The translations under genes and the position numbers were made by a program. From Vulcanimicrobiota bacterium (lineage in GTDB: Bacteria; Vulcanimicrobiota; Vulcanimicrobiia; Vulcanimicrobiales; Vulcanimicrobiaceae): a stretch of 60,435 bases of DNA. Of this stretch, positions 9,250 to 20,013 are shown piece by piece (the first letter of the stretch is position 1; the number at the start of each line of letters is the position of its first letter). The stretch is from assembly GCA_030041225.1 (NCBI GenBank), contig JASHOG010000129.1, positions 1 through 60,435 of the forward strand. The letters are read 5' to 3'. Below the pieces are notes generated by a model. It ran no database searches. It was not told the DNA's origin and saw only the letters and a program-made list of their open reading frames with translations.

Positions 9250-10580
9250 GCAGGCACGAGCGACTCGTCACGTACGCCGGCGCGCGCGAGCGCTTCGTGA
9301 ATCATCTCCTGAGCGACGCACTCGTTATGCCAGCGCTCCTGCGCGGCGGGCGAGAGGCGATCGATCGGATCGAAGTAGATGAAGGCTCGTCCACGCTTCA
9401 CGGATGGTGCGGTGTAGACCGCAATGCCATTTTCGCGATCGTAGTGCTCGTACGAGTGGACGTCGCGCTTTCCACCACCGCCGGGGGCGTCACAGACGAA
9501 GGTCGGCGTATTGAAACCGGCGGTGCTGCCGCGCACGAATTTCTCGATGTCGACCGCCGTTTGGATGGTCGTGCGCAAGTCCTCGACGCCCTTGACCATG
9601 TCGTGCATGTAGACGTAGTACGGGTGCACGTTGAGGTACCCGAGGCGTCTTACGAGAAGCTGCATGCGCTCGGGCTCGTCGTTGACGCCGCGGATGAGCA
9701 CCGACTGATTGCGTACGAAAATGCCGCGCCCAAAAAGCACGCGCATTGCACGTTGCGTGATCTCCGTGATCTCCTCGGGTGCGTTGAAGTGCGTGTGAAG
9801 AACGACGTCTTTCCCCATGCTGCGGCCGCGATCGACGATGTGCGTCAGCGCGTCGACCCACGCCTCGTCGGTGAGCAGTTTCATCGGCATGATCGCGGGC
9901 CCTTTGGTCGCAAAGCGCATACGGCGTACGTGCGGAATGTCGAGGAGTGCGTTGCCGATGAGCTCGAGATTCTTCGGCGGAAGCTGGTACGCGTCGCCGC
10001 CGGAAATCACGATGTCCTCGAGCTCGGGGCGGCTTGCGATGTAGGCGAAGACGTCGTGCCACTGCTTCGGGGTTTTTGCGAGCTCGACTTTGTCGACGTT
10101 CTCCGTGTCGGGTCCGATCGCGTAACTTCGTGTGCAGAAGCGGCAGTACACCGGGCAGACGGCGATTGGAAGGAAGAGCGCCTTGTCGACGTAGCGGTGT
10201 ACGAGTCCGGGGACGGGCGAGTCGGCCTGCTCGTGGAGTGAATCGAGAACGAGACGTGGGTGATCGGGCAAGAGCGCGGAGGCAACCGGAATGAACTGAC
10301 GGCGGATGGGATCGTCGTAGGGGTGGTTCCAATCGACGAGCGCGATCGCGTACGGCGAGACGCGCACGGCCATCGGTGCGCGATGGAAGCCGAGCTCGAC
10401 GTCGCGGATGAACTCCGGCGACGCGAGCTCGCGAATCGTTTCGACGAGCTCCTCGGGTGTCTTGACCGAGTGGCGTTGCTGCCAGAGGTGATCGAGAAAC
10501 GTTGCTTCATCGATCTCCTCGTACGCCGGGATCGCGTGCCAGAACTCGCCGCCGAGCAGATCGTGATAGGTCGTCGTCAT
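9246..10580 (-). CDS. kamA: Lysine 2,3-aminomutase family radical SAM enzyme
   Basis: This 444-residue protein has the radical-SAM cluster motif CPVYCRFC (Cys142, Cys146, Cys149), a GGD motif (195-197) for SAM contact, HPYYVYMHDMVKG, and the PLP-binding segment DAPGGGGKRDV with Lys371. This matches lysine 2,3-aminomutase, which converts L-lysine to L-beta-lysine using SAM, PLP and a 4Fe-4S cluster. The adjacent 3,5-diaminohexanoate dehydrogenase gene supports lysine over glutamate or arginine as substrate. It is slightly longer than clostridial KamA (about 416 residues). It overlaps both neighbours by 4 bases. An EpmB-like role in EF-P modification is less likely given length and context. Confidence 0.87.
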   Translation of the reverse strand: MTTTYHDLLGGEFWHAIPAYEEIDEATFLDHLWQQRHSVKTPEELVETIRELASPEFIRDVELGFHRAPMAVRVSPYAIALVDWNHPYDDPIRRQFIPVASALLPDHPRLVLDSLHEQADSPVPGLVHRYVDKALFLPIAVCPVYCRFCTRSYAIGPDTENVDKVELAKTPKQWHDVFAYIASRPELEDIVISGGDAYQLPPKNLELIGNALLDIPHVRRMRFATKGPAIMPMKLLTDEAWVDALTHIVDRGRSMGKDVVLHTHFNAPEEITEITQRAMRVLFGRGIFVRNQSVLIRGVNDEPERMQLLVRRLGYLNVHPYYVYMHDMVKGVEDLRTTIQTAVDIEKFVRGSTAGFNTPTFVCDAPGGGGKRDVHSYEHYDRENGIAVYTAPSVKRGRAFIYFDPIDRLSPAAQERWHNECVAQEMIHEALARAGVRDESLVPA

Positions 10581-11632
10581 GATCGTGCGTACACCTCGTG
10601 AAAGTATTGTAAGACCGCGGGCCGCAGACGCAGCGTCTCGAGCGCGACCTGCGCGTGATTCGGCGCGTATCCGTTACCGACGATCATCGTCACGTCCTTA
10701 CCCAGCCCCTCGGCGCAGAGCGCCGCCGCCGTAAACGAGGTTGCCATCGAGAAGAAGTAGATGCGACCGCCCTCCCTCGCGCAAAGGATCGAGCCGGGCT
10801 CCGTGCCGGCGACGTTCACGCAGTTCACCACGAGATCGGCGAGGCCGGCGGCGACCGCCTCGACGCGGCGGTGCAGAAGCAGCGCGTCTCGTGCATCGGC
10901 CTCGACGAGTGCGTCGACGATCGCCGCCTCTTTCAGGAGCCGCGCGCCACGCGAGCGCGCATCGGGAACGACCCCGACGACGCGACCCTCACTTCCGACC
11001 TGCTGCTTTGCTTGAACGCACGCGAGCATGCCGCTCTTCCCGTCGGCCCCGATGACGACGACGGTCTGCCCGCTCTCGCAGAGCCGCGCAACCTGTGCGG
11101 GCGCACCCGCGACGTCGAAGACGGCGAGCGCGACGCCATCGTCGAGATCGCTCGGCAGCGCCGCCCATGCGGCGCTTTCGAAAAGGATCGCGGTACCGCG
11201 CACGCGCACGCGCGCCGTGCGCACGTCGATACCGAGAATCTCCTCGATGCGAAGGGGCGTCAGCGTCAGCGAGACGAGCGAGGCGATGCGATCGCCGCCG
11301 CGCAGCGGCAGATGTCCACGCAGCGCTGTGCCGACCTCACGCACCATGCCGACGAACATGCCGCCCGATCCCGTGACGGGATTGTGCATCTTACCGCGCT
11401 CCTGCACGATCTCCAAGATCCTCTCCTCGATCGCGCGAAGATCATCGCCGCACGCCGCTCGCAGCTGGGCGAACGAGGCGGAGTCGATGCAGAGCGCTTC
11501 GACGTCGCAGAGAATCTCGTTCTCGTGCGCGACCGGCATCGCGTCGAGCCGCCACGCCGCCTGCGGCAGACTCCCGGTGGGCTCGAGCACGCGGTGGGAG
11601 CCGAAGCGGCAAAGCTTCGTCGGTGTCATCAT
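10577..11632 (-). CDS. kdd: L-erythro-3,5-diaminohexanoate dehydrogenase
   Basis: This 351-residue protein has a medium-chain-dehydrogenase-like layout with the segment MHNPVTGSGGM near residue 85 and an NAD-binding region (VVVIGADGKSGMLA). This resembles Kdd of lysine fermentation, which oxidatively deaminates 3,5-diaminohexanoate to 5-amino-3-oxohexanoate with NAD. It lies between lrp and kamA with 4-base overlaps on both sides. The middle step of the pathway, lysine 5,6-aminomutase (KamDE), and the later cleavage enzyme are not in this window. The function is assigned from family resemblance plus the kamA neighbour. Confidence 0.83.
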   Translation of the reverse strand: MMTPTKLCRFGSHRVLEPTGSLPQAAWRLDAMPVAHENEILCDVEALCIDSASFAQLRAACGDDLRAIEERILEIVQERGKMHNPVTGSGGMFVGMVREVGTALRGHLPLRGGDRIASLVSLTLTPLRIEEILGIDVRTARVRVRGTAILFESAAWAALPSDLDDGVALAVFDVAGAPAQVARLCESGQTVVVIGADGKSGMLACVQAKQQVGSEGRVVGVVPDARSRGARLLKEAAIVDALVEADARDALLLHRRVEAVAAGLADLVVNCVNVAGTEPGSILCAREGGRIYFFSMATSFTAAALCAEGLGKDVTMIVGNGYAPNHAQVALETLRLRPAVLQYFHEVYARS

Positions 11633-12096
11633 CGCAGCGCGACGCCTTCCCGTTCGAAAGGCGTGGAGAGGGCGATCGTTGTGCGCGTGCGCGCCATTCC
11701 CGGCATCGCTTTAAAACGAGCGAGCAGATCGTCGAGATGCTCCGTGGAGCGCGTGACGACCTTGCAGAGATAACTCTCCTCACCCGCAACCGAATGCACC
11801 TCGCACACCTCGGGCATGGCGGCGAGACGCTGCATGAATGCGTCGTAGTTGCAGTCGGGCGACGTATAGCAACTGATGAACGCGGTGAGCGGATAGCCGA
11901 GGCGGCGGACGTCGACGCGTGCACCGTAGCTGCGAATGTGACCACGTTGCTCCAACCGCTTCACGCGCTCGTGCACGGCAGGTGGCTTGAGTCCGACGAT
12001 GCCGCCGAGTTCGGCAAAGGTCGCGCGTCCGTTGCGTTGAAGGGCCTCGAGCAGACGAAGGTCGAGCTCGTCAAGTTCGGGTGAGAGAGCGATCAT
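11629..12096 (-). CDS. Lrp/AsnC-family transcriptional regulator
   Basis: This 155-residue protein has an N-terminal helix-turn-helix (LDELDLRLLEALQRNG, then FAELGGIVGLKPPAVHERV, about 9-48) and a C-terminal RAM ligand-binding domain (YPLTAFISCY, VHSVAGEESYLCKV). Lrp/AsnC proteins sense amino acids and often control the operon they head. Here it is the first gene of the kdd-kamA-LOG-peptidase operon and is divergent from a peptide-binding lipoprotein only 30 bases away. Lysine-responsive autoregulation of both directions is a reasonable inference. No Shine-Dalgarno is visible before the ATG, so the message may have a very short leader or none. Confidence 0.9.
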   Translation of the reverse strand: MIALSPELDELDLRLLEALQRNGRATFAELGGIVGLKPPAVHERVKRLEQRGHIRSYGARVDVRRLGYPLTAFISCYTSPDCNYDAFMQRLAAMPEVCEVHSVAGEESYLCKVVTRSTEHLDDLLARFKAMPGMARTRTTIALSTPFEREGVALR

Positions 12097-12126
12097 ATTC
12101 GGGAATCTCTGTACATCGGCGGTGAA

Positions 12127-13743
12127 ATGTTCGGCATACCTAGCCTATCACGCCTGATCTGTTTGGCGCAACTCTGCGCCCTGCTCTCTCTGCTGCCGGC
12201 TTGCTCGGTGCCCGCGCCGCCGGGAGGAGTCGCTCGCTTCAACCTCTCGGCGGACCCCACGACGCTCGACCCGCTCTTCATGCACCCTGACGCAGCCACG
12301 GTCGAGGCGGAGGTGGACCGTCTGCTCTTCGAGCCGTTCATCGATCTCGATAGCCGCGGCAAAGCGATTCCCGAGCTGCTCGCGCAGATCCCGACGCACC
12401 GTAACGGCGGTCTCTCCCCTGACGACCGCACGATTCGTTATCACCTGCGGCTCAACGTCGTATGGAGCGACGGCGTGCCCGTGACCAGCCGCGACGTGCT
12501 CTTCACACTCCACGCAATTCTCGATCCGCATAACCCCGTGCGTTCGCACGAGGGCTACGACCTCATCGATCGCGCATGGGCACCGGACGCGCACACGGTC
12601 GTCTTTCATTTGAAACGCGCGTGGGCGCCGGCGGTCATGACCTACTTCTCCTACGGTTTCTCGCCGCAGTTCGTCTTGCCGGCGCACGTCTTGCGCAGCG
12701 AGGCGCCGCTCGCGCAGGCGCCGTTTAACGGTGCGCCGTCGGTCGTCGACGGCCCATACCGATTTCTTTCGTGGTCGCGCGGTGAAGGGTTACGGCTCGG
12801 CGCGAATCCGCGGTATTGGCGCGGTGCGCCGCGCGTGCGCGAGCTCGACCTGCACATCGTTGCCGACCCGTCGACGAACCTTCTTCTGCTCCAAACGGGG
12901 CAGGTCGATTGGAATCTCGTCGCGCCCGTGCAGTGGGCGCTCTTGAAGGGAGCGCCCGGCATCCACTTCGTTCGCGTGCCGACGGCCGTCATCGCCGGCA
13001 TCTCGCTCAACACGGCGCACCCGCCGCTCGACGACGTCCGCGTACGACGCGCGATCGCCATGTCGATCGATCGCTACGGTCTCGTGCGCCGTATCACCCT
13101 CGGCAGGTACGTCGTCACCGATATGCTCCAACCGCGCTTCTCGTGGGCCTTCGACCCGCGCGTTCGCGAACCGGCGTACGATCCGCGAGCGGCTGATGCG
13201 CTGCTCGACGAAGCGGGATGGCGCCGAGCTCGCAACGGTATGCGCAGCAAGAACGGCACGCTGCTCGATCTCGTCTATGCCGCCTTTCCCGAGACGGCGA
13301 GCGGCGTGCGCATCGCCACCGCCGTGCAGCAGGAGCTACGCGCTCGCGGTATCGGGATGGAGATCAAGTCGATCAGCAACGCGCAGCTCTTCCTCCCGGT
13401 TAGCGGAACGCTCGCAACCGGCAACTACGACCTCGCCTACGTTCCCTGGACGATGGGAGCAGATCCCGACGATTCGAGCGTGCTGGCGTGCGGGGCGCCC
13501 TCGAACTACATGAGGTGGTGCGACAAGCGGGTCGACGCGCTCGAGCGGGCGGCGCTCACGGCAACGACGCAGAGCGCACGCAAAGCACTCTACGCTGAGA
13601 TCGCTCGGATCGTCGCCACGCAGGTGCCAATCATCTACCTCTTCGATGCGGAGTACATCTACGCGTATCGCACGCGGCTGCGCGGCTTCTCACCGAATGC
13701 GTTCGTTCCGACGTGGAACGCGTACGCGTGGCGTGTTCAGTAG
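12127..13743 (+). CDS. Peptide/oligopeptide ABC transporter substrate-binding lipoprotein (SBP family 5)
   Basis: This 538-residue lipoprotein (lipobox LPAC, Cys about 21) shows the family-5 pattern: an N-terminal LSADPTTLDPLF, then DGVPVTSRDVLFTLHAILDP, VVDGPYRFLSW, NPRYWRGAPRV and DVRVRRAIAMSIDR. Such proteins bind peptides or dipeptides outside the inner membrane and hand them to an ABC permease. No permease or ATPase gene is nearby, so it is an orphan binding protein in this window. It diverges from the lrp gene of the lysine operon. Its 3' end overlaps the convergent FUSC gene by 54 bases. Confidence 0.88.
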   Translation: MFGIPSLSRLICLAQLCALLSLLPACSVPAPPGGVARFNLSADPTTLDPLFMHPDAATVEAEVDRLLFEPFIDLDSRGKAIPELLAQIPTHRNGGLSPDDRTIRYHLRLNVVWSDGVPVTSRDVLFTLHAILDPHNPVRSHEGYDLIDRAWAPDAHTVVFHLKRAWAPAVMTYFSYGFSPQFVLPAHVLRSEAPLAQAPFNGAPSVVDGPYRFLSWSRGEGLRLGANPRYWRGAPRVRELDLHIVADPSTNLLLLQTGQVDWNLVAPVQWALLKGAPGIHFVRVPTAVIAGISLNTAHPPLDDVRVRRAIAMSIDRYGLVRRITLGRYVVTDMLQPRFSWAFDPRVREPAYDPRAADALLDEAGWRRARNGMRSKNGTLLDLVYAAFPETASGVRIATAVQQELRARGIGMEIKSISNAQLFLPVSGTLATGNYDLAYVPWTMGADPDDSSVLACGAPSNYMRWCDKRVDALERAALTATTQSARKALYAEIARIVATQVPIIYLFDAEYIYAYRTRLRGFSPNAFVPTWNAYAWRVQ

Positions 13744-15615
13744 CTCACCGATCGTGTTGACGCCGTCGACGAAGAGGTCGCATTCTGTGAGGATGACGGC
13801 GGTGTCCGCGTCCTGCGCTTGGGCGAGTCGCTTTTCCGTCTCAACGTAGATCTCGCGCAACGGCGGCATCGGCGGGGCCTGCGCGTTCCCGCGCAGCAGC
13901 GCAACGCAGCGCTGCAACCCCATATCGAGTCCGTCGCGAAGCGGGATCAGCACGGGTCTGGGCACGGCGGCCGCTTCGTCGAGGTAACTGCGCAGCGTTA
14001 GCTGGGCGATACCGATACGTTGTGCGGCGGCAAGCACACCGAGCGCAGCGGAGGCGGCGATCGCATGGGTACGTTCCGGCTCGGCGATCATCGTGTCCAC
14101 CGAGTGTTCGGCGCGCACGCGAGCTTGCCAGGCGGCGTTTTGCAGCTCGCGCAGGCGTTGAGCGTCACGGGTATCCGGCTTCACGTATGCGCCGAGAATC
14201 GCACGAATGTTGCGACGGTACGCGTCGACCTGGTCGGCGAGCGCCGTGCGCGCACGGCCTGCCTCCCACGTCGGCCAAATGAGATAGGCAAACGTGGCGA
14301 GACCTGCACCTAGCAGCGTCGCGATCGTGCGCTCGAGCACCGCGTCGTGCTCCTGCGCCGAGCCGCTGAGCGCAAGGAGGAAGACGACGTACGCGGTGAC
14401 CGTAAGCGTGTAGACGGCATAGTTCAGCGTGAAGACGAAGTATCCGAGCGCCGCAAATAGGACGGCGAGTCCCGTAAGGAGCGCTTGAGACGGGTGGGCG
14501 GCAACGACGATCACCGTCGCGACCACGGCGCCGAGGAGCGTTCCGAGGATGCGCGCGAAGCCGCGCGTGAAGGTCGCTTGAAAGTCGGGACGCAGCACGA
14601 GCGCGGCCGTCATCGCAATCCAGTATCCTCGAGGCACCGCTCCGGAACGCGCGATCGCCATCGCGATGCCAAGGGCGGCGGCGAGGCGAAGTGCGTGGCG
14701 GCCGAACGGCGAGTCGAAGCCGAGATTCGCACGCAGCGTGAAGAGTGCCTCACGAAAGCGCGAGAGGCGCAACAACCGGGGCGCGCGGCTGCGCGGCGGC
14801 TCGACGCGGCCACCGCGTTCGTCCGCCGGAACGTCCGCCGTGCGCCACGCCGTGCGCAGCTGACCGAGGAGCGCCTGCGCCTGCGAACGAGCGTGCTTGC
14901 CAATTGCGCCGGGCAGAGAGGCCAGCGTCTGCGCCGCGGCGTCGGCGCGTTGCCATTCGCCCCCGAACGATGTCGGCGCGCGGCCTTCATGGAGCGCGGT
15001 TGCGATTTCTTCGAGCAGCGGTGCGACGGCGCTTCCGAGCTCCGCGAGCTTGCGCACCGTTTCGGGCTCGTTGCGCCGCTCGTACCGATAACGGTCGGTG
15101 ACGAGCCCTGCGAGCGTCGCGCGAGCGCGCTCAGCCTCATCGAGCAGCGCTTGAAAGGTCGCGATGTCGCCGCGTTTGGAAAACGGAGCAGGGTCCGCGA
15201 GCGTCTGACGCACGCTCGTGATGACGCCGGGATGCAGTGCCGCAGGCGTCGTCGTGCCGAGGTCGCCGGCATACTGCCCGAGCGCGCGATACGCGTCGCC
15301 GAGGGCATGACGCTCCGCAGAGTAACGGCGCGTTGGCCAAAGCACGACGAGCAGCAGCGTCTGCTCGATCCCGCCGAACAGCACGAAGAGCGCCTGGTAG
15401 GGAATCGACGCGAGGTTGCTCTTTGCGAACACGTCGGCGATGACGAGCGCGACGACCGAGTTCAGGCCGACCGCGGCCGCCGTCGATCCCAGACTGCAGA
15501 TGAGACCGTAGAGGTAACCCCATACTGCGGCAACGACAATCATCGCGACGGTCGAATGCGCAGCGTATCCGCCGATCACGTACGAGAGCGACATCCCGAG
15601 CGCGGTCGCGAGCAT
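13690..15615 (-). CDS. FUSC-family (fusaric acid resistance-like) inner membrane protein
   Basis: From the first ATG this is 641 residues. It has two blocks of hydrophobic helices (about 1-95 and 320-450) separated and followed by long soluble parts, the layout of FUSC/YccS-type proteins, which are linked to efflux of aromatic acids or other small molecules. The frame continues upstream of the ATG with FUSC-like sequence (FTNYERGFALRSSIG, then ASIGALSTGF) for 74 codons up to the pntB stop, but contains no ATG, GTG or TTG. The true N-terminus therefore probably lies upstream of 15615 and uses a rare start, or the sequence has an error. It is the last gene of the transhydrogenase operon. Transported substrate unknown. 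Confidence 0.78.
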   Translation of the reverse strand: MLATALGMSLSYVIGGYAAHSTVAMIVVAAVWGYLYGLICSLGSTAAAVGLNSVVALVIADVFAKSNLASIPYQALFVLFGGIEQTLLLVVLWPTRRYSAERHALGDAYRALGQYAGDLGTTTPAALHPGVITSVRQTLADPAPFSKRGDIATFQALLDEAERARATLAGLVTDRYRYERRNEPETVRKLAELGSAVAPLLEEIATALHEGRAPTSFGGEWQRADAAAQTLASLPGAIGKHARSQAQALLGQLRTAWRTADVPADERGGRVEPPRSRAPRLLRLSRFREALFTLRANLGFDSPFGRHALRLAAALGIAMAIARSGAVPRGYWIAMTAALVLRPDFQATFTRGFARILGTLLGAVVATVIVVAAHPSQALLTGLAVLFAALGYFVFTLNYAVYTLTVTAYVVFLLALSGSAQEHDAVLERTIATLLGAGLATFAYLIWPTWEAGRARTALADQVDAYRRNIRAILGAYVKPDTRDAQRLRELQNAAWQARVRAEHSVDTMIAEPERTHAIAASAALGVLAAAQRIGIAQLTLRSYLDEAAAVPRPVLIPLRDGLDMGLQRCVALLRGNAQAPPMPPLREIYVETEKRLAQAQDADTAVILTECDLFVDGVNTIGELLNTPRVRVPRRNERIR

Positions 15616-15837
15616 CGCTGCAGCGCGCGTTCGGTAGACTCCCTGGCGCGCGGCGAATCCGGTCGAAAGCGCACCGATCGACGCCGCGATCCCTAGCTGC
15701 GGCTGATGAAAGAGAATGGTGCCGAGTAGCGGAATCGCGACGCCGATCGAGGAGCGCAGCGCAAACCCGCGCTCGTAGTTCGTGAAGTCGAGCGCGAATG
15801 CTGACGTAACTGCGCGCGTGAAGCTCCGCGCGGTTCT

Positions 15838-17228
<1,391 letters not shown>

Positions 17229-17232
<4 letters not shown>

Positions 17233-17531
17233 TTGTTCGGGCTCTCCCGACGGCGGAACATCTGCAGCATGCGTTCGGTGACGGCGAAGCCGCCGAAGAC
17301 GTTGATCGCGCCGAAAGTGACGGCGACGAGCGCGAGCACCGTCACCACCGGCGCGTGCGCGTGCGCGCCGAAGAGCGCCGCGACCGCCACGATTGCACCA
17401 ACGAGCACCACACCGTGAATGGCGTTCGTCGCCGACATGAGCGGCGTATGCAGCGTCGTCGGTACCTTGGAGATCACCTCGAAGCCGACGAAGATCGCGA
17501 GAACGAAAACGGTGAGAAGGTGCAAGATCAT
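17229..17531 (-). CDS. pntAB: NAD(P) transhydrogenase alpha subunit, membrane part (alpha-2)
   Basis: This roughly 100-residue, three-helix membrane protein (MILHLLTVFVLAIFVG, then VPTTLHTPLMSATNAIHGVV) is the membrane half of the alpha subunit, which is a separate gene in many bacteria. I chose the ATG at 17531 because it gives an ATGA overlap with the upstream pntAA gene and starts exactly at the first helix. A longer frame to 17561 would add ten basic residues. The C-terminus (RRRESPNK) is cytoplasmic-like. Confidence 0.92.
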
Positions 17532-18631
17532 ACGAGCACCTTGCCCTCGCGCACGACGCATGCGCCTTTGATCACGTCGTCCTCCTCATCGAGCACGAGG
17601 GCGCCGTCCTTGAGGAACGGCGAGATCAAGGCGAAGATGTTTCGCGAGTAGAGCCGGCTCGCGTCATACGGCATCGTCGAAGCGAGGTTCGTCGTACCGA
17701 CGATCGTGACGCCGTTCTCCGTGACGATCGTCTGGTCGCGCTTCGTGAGCGCGCAGTTACCGCCGGTATCCGCCGCGACGTCGACGATGACGGAGCCAGG
17801 CTGCATCGCTTTAACGGCGTCTTCGGTGATGAGCACGGGCGCGGGTCGCCCCGGCACGGCGGCTGTCGTGACGACCGCGTCGTTCTTCGCGATCGTCTCC
17901 GCCATCGCTCGCTGTTGCTGCGCGATCTGCTCAGCACCGAGCTCCTTCGCATATCCGCCTGTTCCTTCGGCGTTTGCTATCTCGAACTGCACGAACGTCG
18001 CCCCGAGTGACTCTACCTGTTCTTTCACAACCGGCCGCGCGTCGTAACCGCTCACGACGGCGCCGAGCCGGCGCGCGGTCGCGATTGCCTGTAGTCCCGC
18101 AACCCCGGCACCGATCACGAACACCTTCGCAGGAGGGATCGTCCCAGCGGCGGTCGTGAGCATCGGGAAGAAGCGCGGCAACGCGGTCGCGGCGAGCAGC
18201 ACCGCTTTATAACCCGCAATGTTGCTCTGCGAGGAGAGCGCGTCCATCGGCTGGGCACGAGTGATTCGTGGAATCGACTCGACCGCGAGTACCGTAAGGC
18301 CTCGCTCCGCGAGACGTTTCAGGTAGCCCGGGTCGGCGAGCGGGTTGAAGAAACCGACGAGCGTCGTCGATTTGCGCAAGAGGGCCAAGAGCTCGTCGCT
18401 CGGCGGACGCACACACAGGAGCGTATCGGCGTCGCGCGCGAGCGTCGCATTGTCCTCGACGATAGAGGCACCGGCCTTCCGGTAAAGATCGTCCGGAAAC
18501 GAGGCACGTTGCCCGGCACCTCGCTGAACGTGCACGGCGACGCCGAGCTTGACGAGTCGGGAAACGCTCTCCGGGACGAGAGCAACGCGCCGCTCGTTCG
18601 GAGCGGCCTCGCGTGGAACGGCGGCGATCAT
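17528..18631 (-). CDS. pntAA: NAD(P) transhydrogenase alpha subunit, NAD-binding part (alpha-1)
   Basis: This 367-residue soluble protein begins AAVPREAAPNERRVALVPESV and contains the NAD-binding fold VFVIGAGVAGLQAIATARRLGA plus PVLITEDAVKAM and VIVDVAADTGGNCA, as in alanine dehydrogenase/PntAA proteins. It binds NAD(H) on the cytoplasmic face of the transhydrogenase. Genes pntAA, pntAB and pntB overlap in order, so the three-subunit enzyme is made from one message. Its start overlaps the stop of an FAH-family gene by 4 bases. Confidence 0.94.
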   Translation of the reverse strand: MIAAVPREAAPNERRVALVPESVSRLVKLGVAVHVQRGAGQRASFPDDLYRKAGASIVEDNATLARDADTLLCVRPPSDELLALLRKSTTLVGFFNPLADPGYLKRLAERGLTVLAVESIPRITRAQPMDALSSQSNIAGYKAVLLAATALPRFFPMLTTAAGTIPPAKVFVIGAGVAGLQAIATARRLGAVVSGYDARPVVKEQVESLGATFVQFEIANAEGTGGYAKELGAEQIAQQQRAMAETIAKNDAVVTTAAVPGRPAPVLITEDAVKAMQPGSVIVDVAADTGGNCALTKRDQTIVTENGVTIVGTTNLASTMPYDASRLYSRNIFALISPFLKDGALVLDEEDDVIKGACVVREGKVLV

Positions 18632-19473
18632 GCGAGGTGGATACGGTTGCGCAATACGCCGATTCCTTCGATTGCGACTTCCATCTCATCGCCGTCTTGC
18701 AGAAACTCCGGCGGCGTACGGGCGAAGCCGACACCCGCGGGCGTTCCCGTCGCGATGACGTCGCCCGGCTCGAGCGTCATACCTCGGCTCAGCTCCGCGA
18801 TCAGGCGGGGGATGGGAAAAATCATCTGCGCGGTGTTGCTATGCTGCTTCTCCACACCGTTGAGGCGGAGGCTGATCTCGAGCCGCTGAGGATCGCGCAG
18901 CTCCTGCGCGTCAACGATCCATGGCCCGATCGGGCAGGTATCGTCCAAACTCTTTCCTTTGAACCACTGGCCATGTGCGCGCTGAAGGTCACGCGCCGTC
19001 ACATCGTTGAGGCAGGTGTAGCCGAAGACGACCTCTTGCCATTGCGTTTCCGCCAGATCCTTGCAACGCATGCCGATGACGACCGCGAGCTCCGCTTCGT
19101 AATCGTACTCGTCCGAGACACCGCGCTCGAGGTGGAGCACGGCACCGGGCGCCGCGATCGCACCGGTCGCCTTCGTAAAGAACGTTGGGACGTCTGGGAG
19201 CTTGAGGTCGCGACCGAGCGCGCGCGCTCCCTCGCGCGCGTGCTCGAGATAGTTGCGTCCGACGCAGAAGACGTTTCGTGCGGGCCGAACGGGAGCGTCG
19301 AGCCGAGTCTGCGCAAGCGGCACGCGCTCGTCACTTACCCGTCGCACGCGCTCCTGCGGTGCGAGGGCGAGAAACTCGCGCATCGTCGTGCATGCGATGA
19401 CGCGCACGTCGCCGCCGTCGATCGCTCCCGGACGTGCGGGAGCGGTCGCTGTCGCGAAGGTTACGTACCGCAA
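18628..19473 (-). CDS. Fumarylacetoacetate hydrolase (FAH) family protein
   Basis: This 281-residue protein has the FAH fold marks NVFCVGRNYLEHA, DYEAELAVVIG, VFGYTCLNDVTARDLQ, WFKGKSLDDTCPIGPWIV and TPAGVGFARTPPEFLQDGD. The acidic metal ligands of the family are present (DYEAE and the later Asp residues). Members include 2-keto-4-pentenoate hydratases, acylpyruvases and oxaloacetate decarboxylases acting in aromatic or keto-acid metabolism; the substrate cannot be assigned. TTG start. It is coupled to the transhydrogenase genes by an ATGA overlap, with no obvious functional reason. Confidence 0.87.
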   Translation of the reverse strand: MRYVTFATATAPARPGAIDGGDVRVIACTTMREFLALAPQERVRRVSDERVPLAQTRLDAPVRPARNVFCVGRNYLEHAREGARALGRDLKLPDVPTFFTKATGAIAAPGAVLHLERGVSDEYDYEAELAVVIGMRCKDLAETQWQEVVFGYTCLNDVTARDLQRAHGQWFKGKSLDDTCPIGPWIVDAQELRDPQRLEISLRLNGVEKQHSNTAQMIFPIPRLIAELSRGMTLEPGDVIATGTPAGVGFARTPPEFLQDGDEMEVAIEGIGVLRNRIHLA

Positions 19474-19476
19474 CGC

Positions 19477-20013
19477 CTACGGACGGGGCGTGGGGGTCTT
19501 GTCGATGATGTTCTGTAGCGCCGGGAGCGGCTTGGTATGCGCGCGCTCGTCGGCAGCCTCGCGCCGCGCGACGTCGAGCATCTCGTTCGCGGCGCCTTCG
19601 GCGTTGGCCCAGTCTCCGCCGCGTTTGATGAGGGCAATGCGGCGAAAGACCGTGTGTGATCGCGGATCGTAGTCGTAGGTCACCCGGTAGAGGCCGACGT
19701 CCGCCGTTCCGTCGGGATGTCGAATCCACATCTGCAGGACGTTTCCGTACGTCTGCGCGTTGAAGGTCGGATTCTTACCGACTTTGGCGCTCTTCACGCG
19801 CACGACTTGACCCCTCCGATTCACCTCGACGACGAACTCAGTATGGAGCTGCTCCGTCGGTATGTGAAGGTTCAGCGGGAAGCGACGCGGCGTTGGGTGT
19901 GGCGACGGCGGTGGCGGACTCGCAGCGAGGAGCGGCACCGCGACGAGCGCGGCAATGAGCGAAAAGCGGCGCAAGCTTAGTTTCGAGAGAGCGCCGTGAA
20001 GGCGTGACCGCAT
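19477..20013 (-). CDS. Secreted hypothetical protein
   Basis: I do not recognise the family. The frame codes for up to 178 residues with a basic start, a hydrophobic helix (about 17-32) and a signal-cleavage-like site before a proline-rich stretch (SPPPPSPHPTP). The remaining part (FVVEVNRRGQVVRVKSAKV...FNAQTYGNVLQMWIRHPDG) faintly resembles a TonB C-terminal-like or beta-rich periplasmic domain. The end is rich in Glu, Ala and Arg. It lies between a small zinc-ribbon gene and the FAH gene. The start is uncertain: the ATG at 20013 overlaps the upstream gene by 37 bases, and a TTG about 40 bases later is possible. Confidence 0.55.
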   Translation of the reverse strand: MRSRLHGALSKLSLRRFSLIAALVAVPLLAASPPPPSPHPTPRRFPLNLHIPTEQLHTEFVVEVNRRGQVVRVKSAKVGKNPTFNAQTYGNVLQMWIRHPDGTADVGLYRVTYDYDPRSHTVFRRIALIKRGGDWANAEGAANEMLDVARREAADERAHTKPLPALQNIIDKTPTPRP

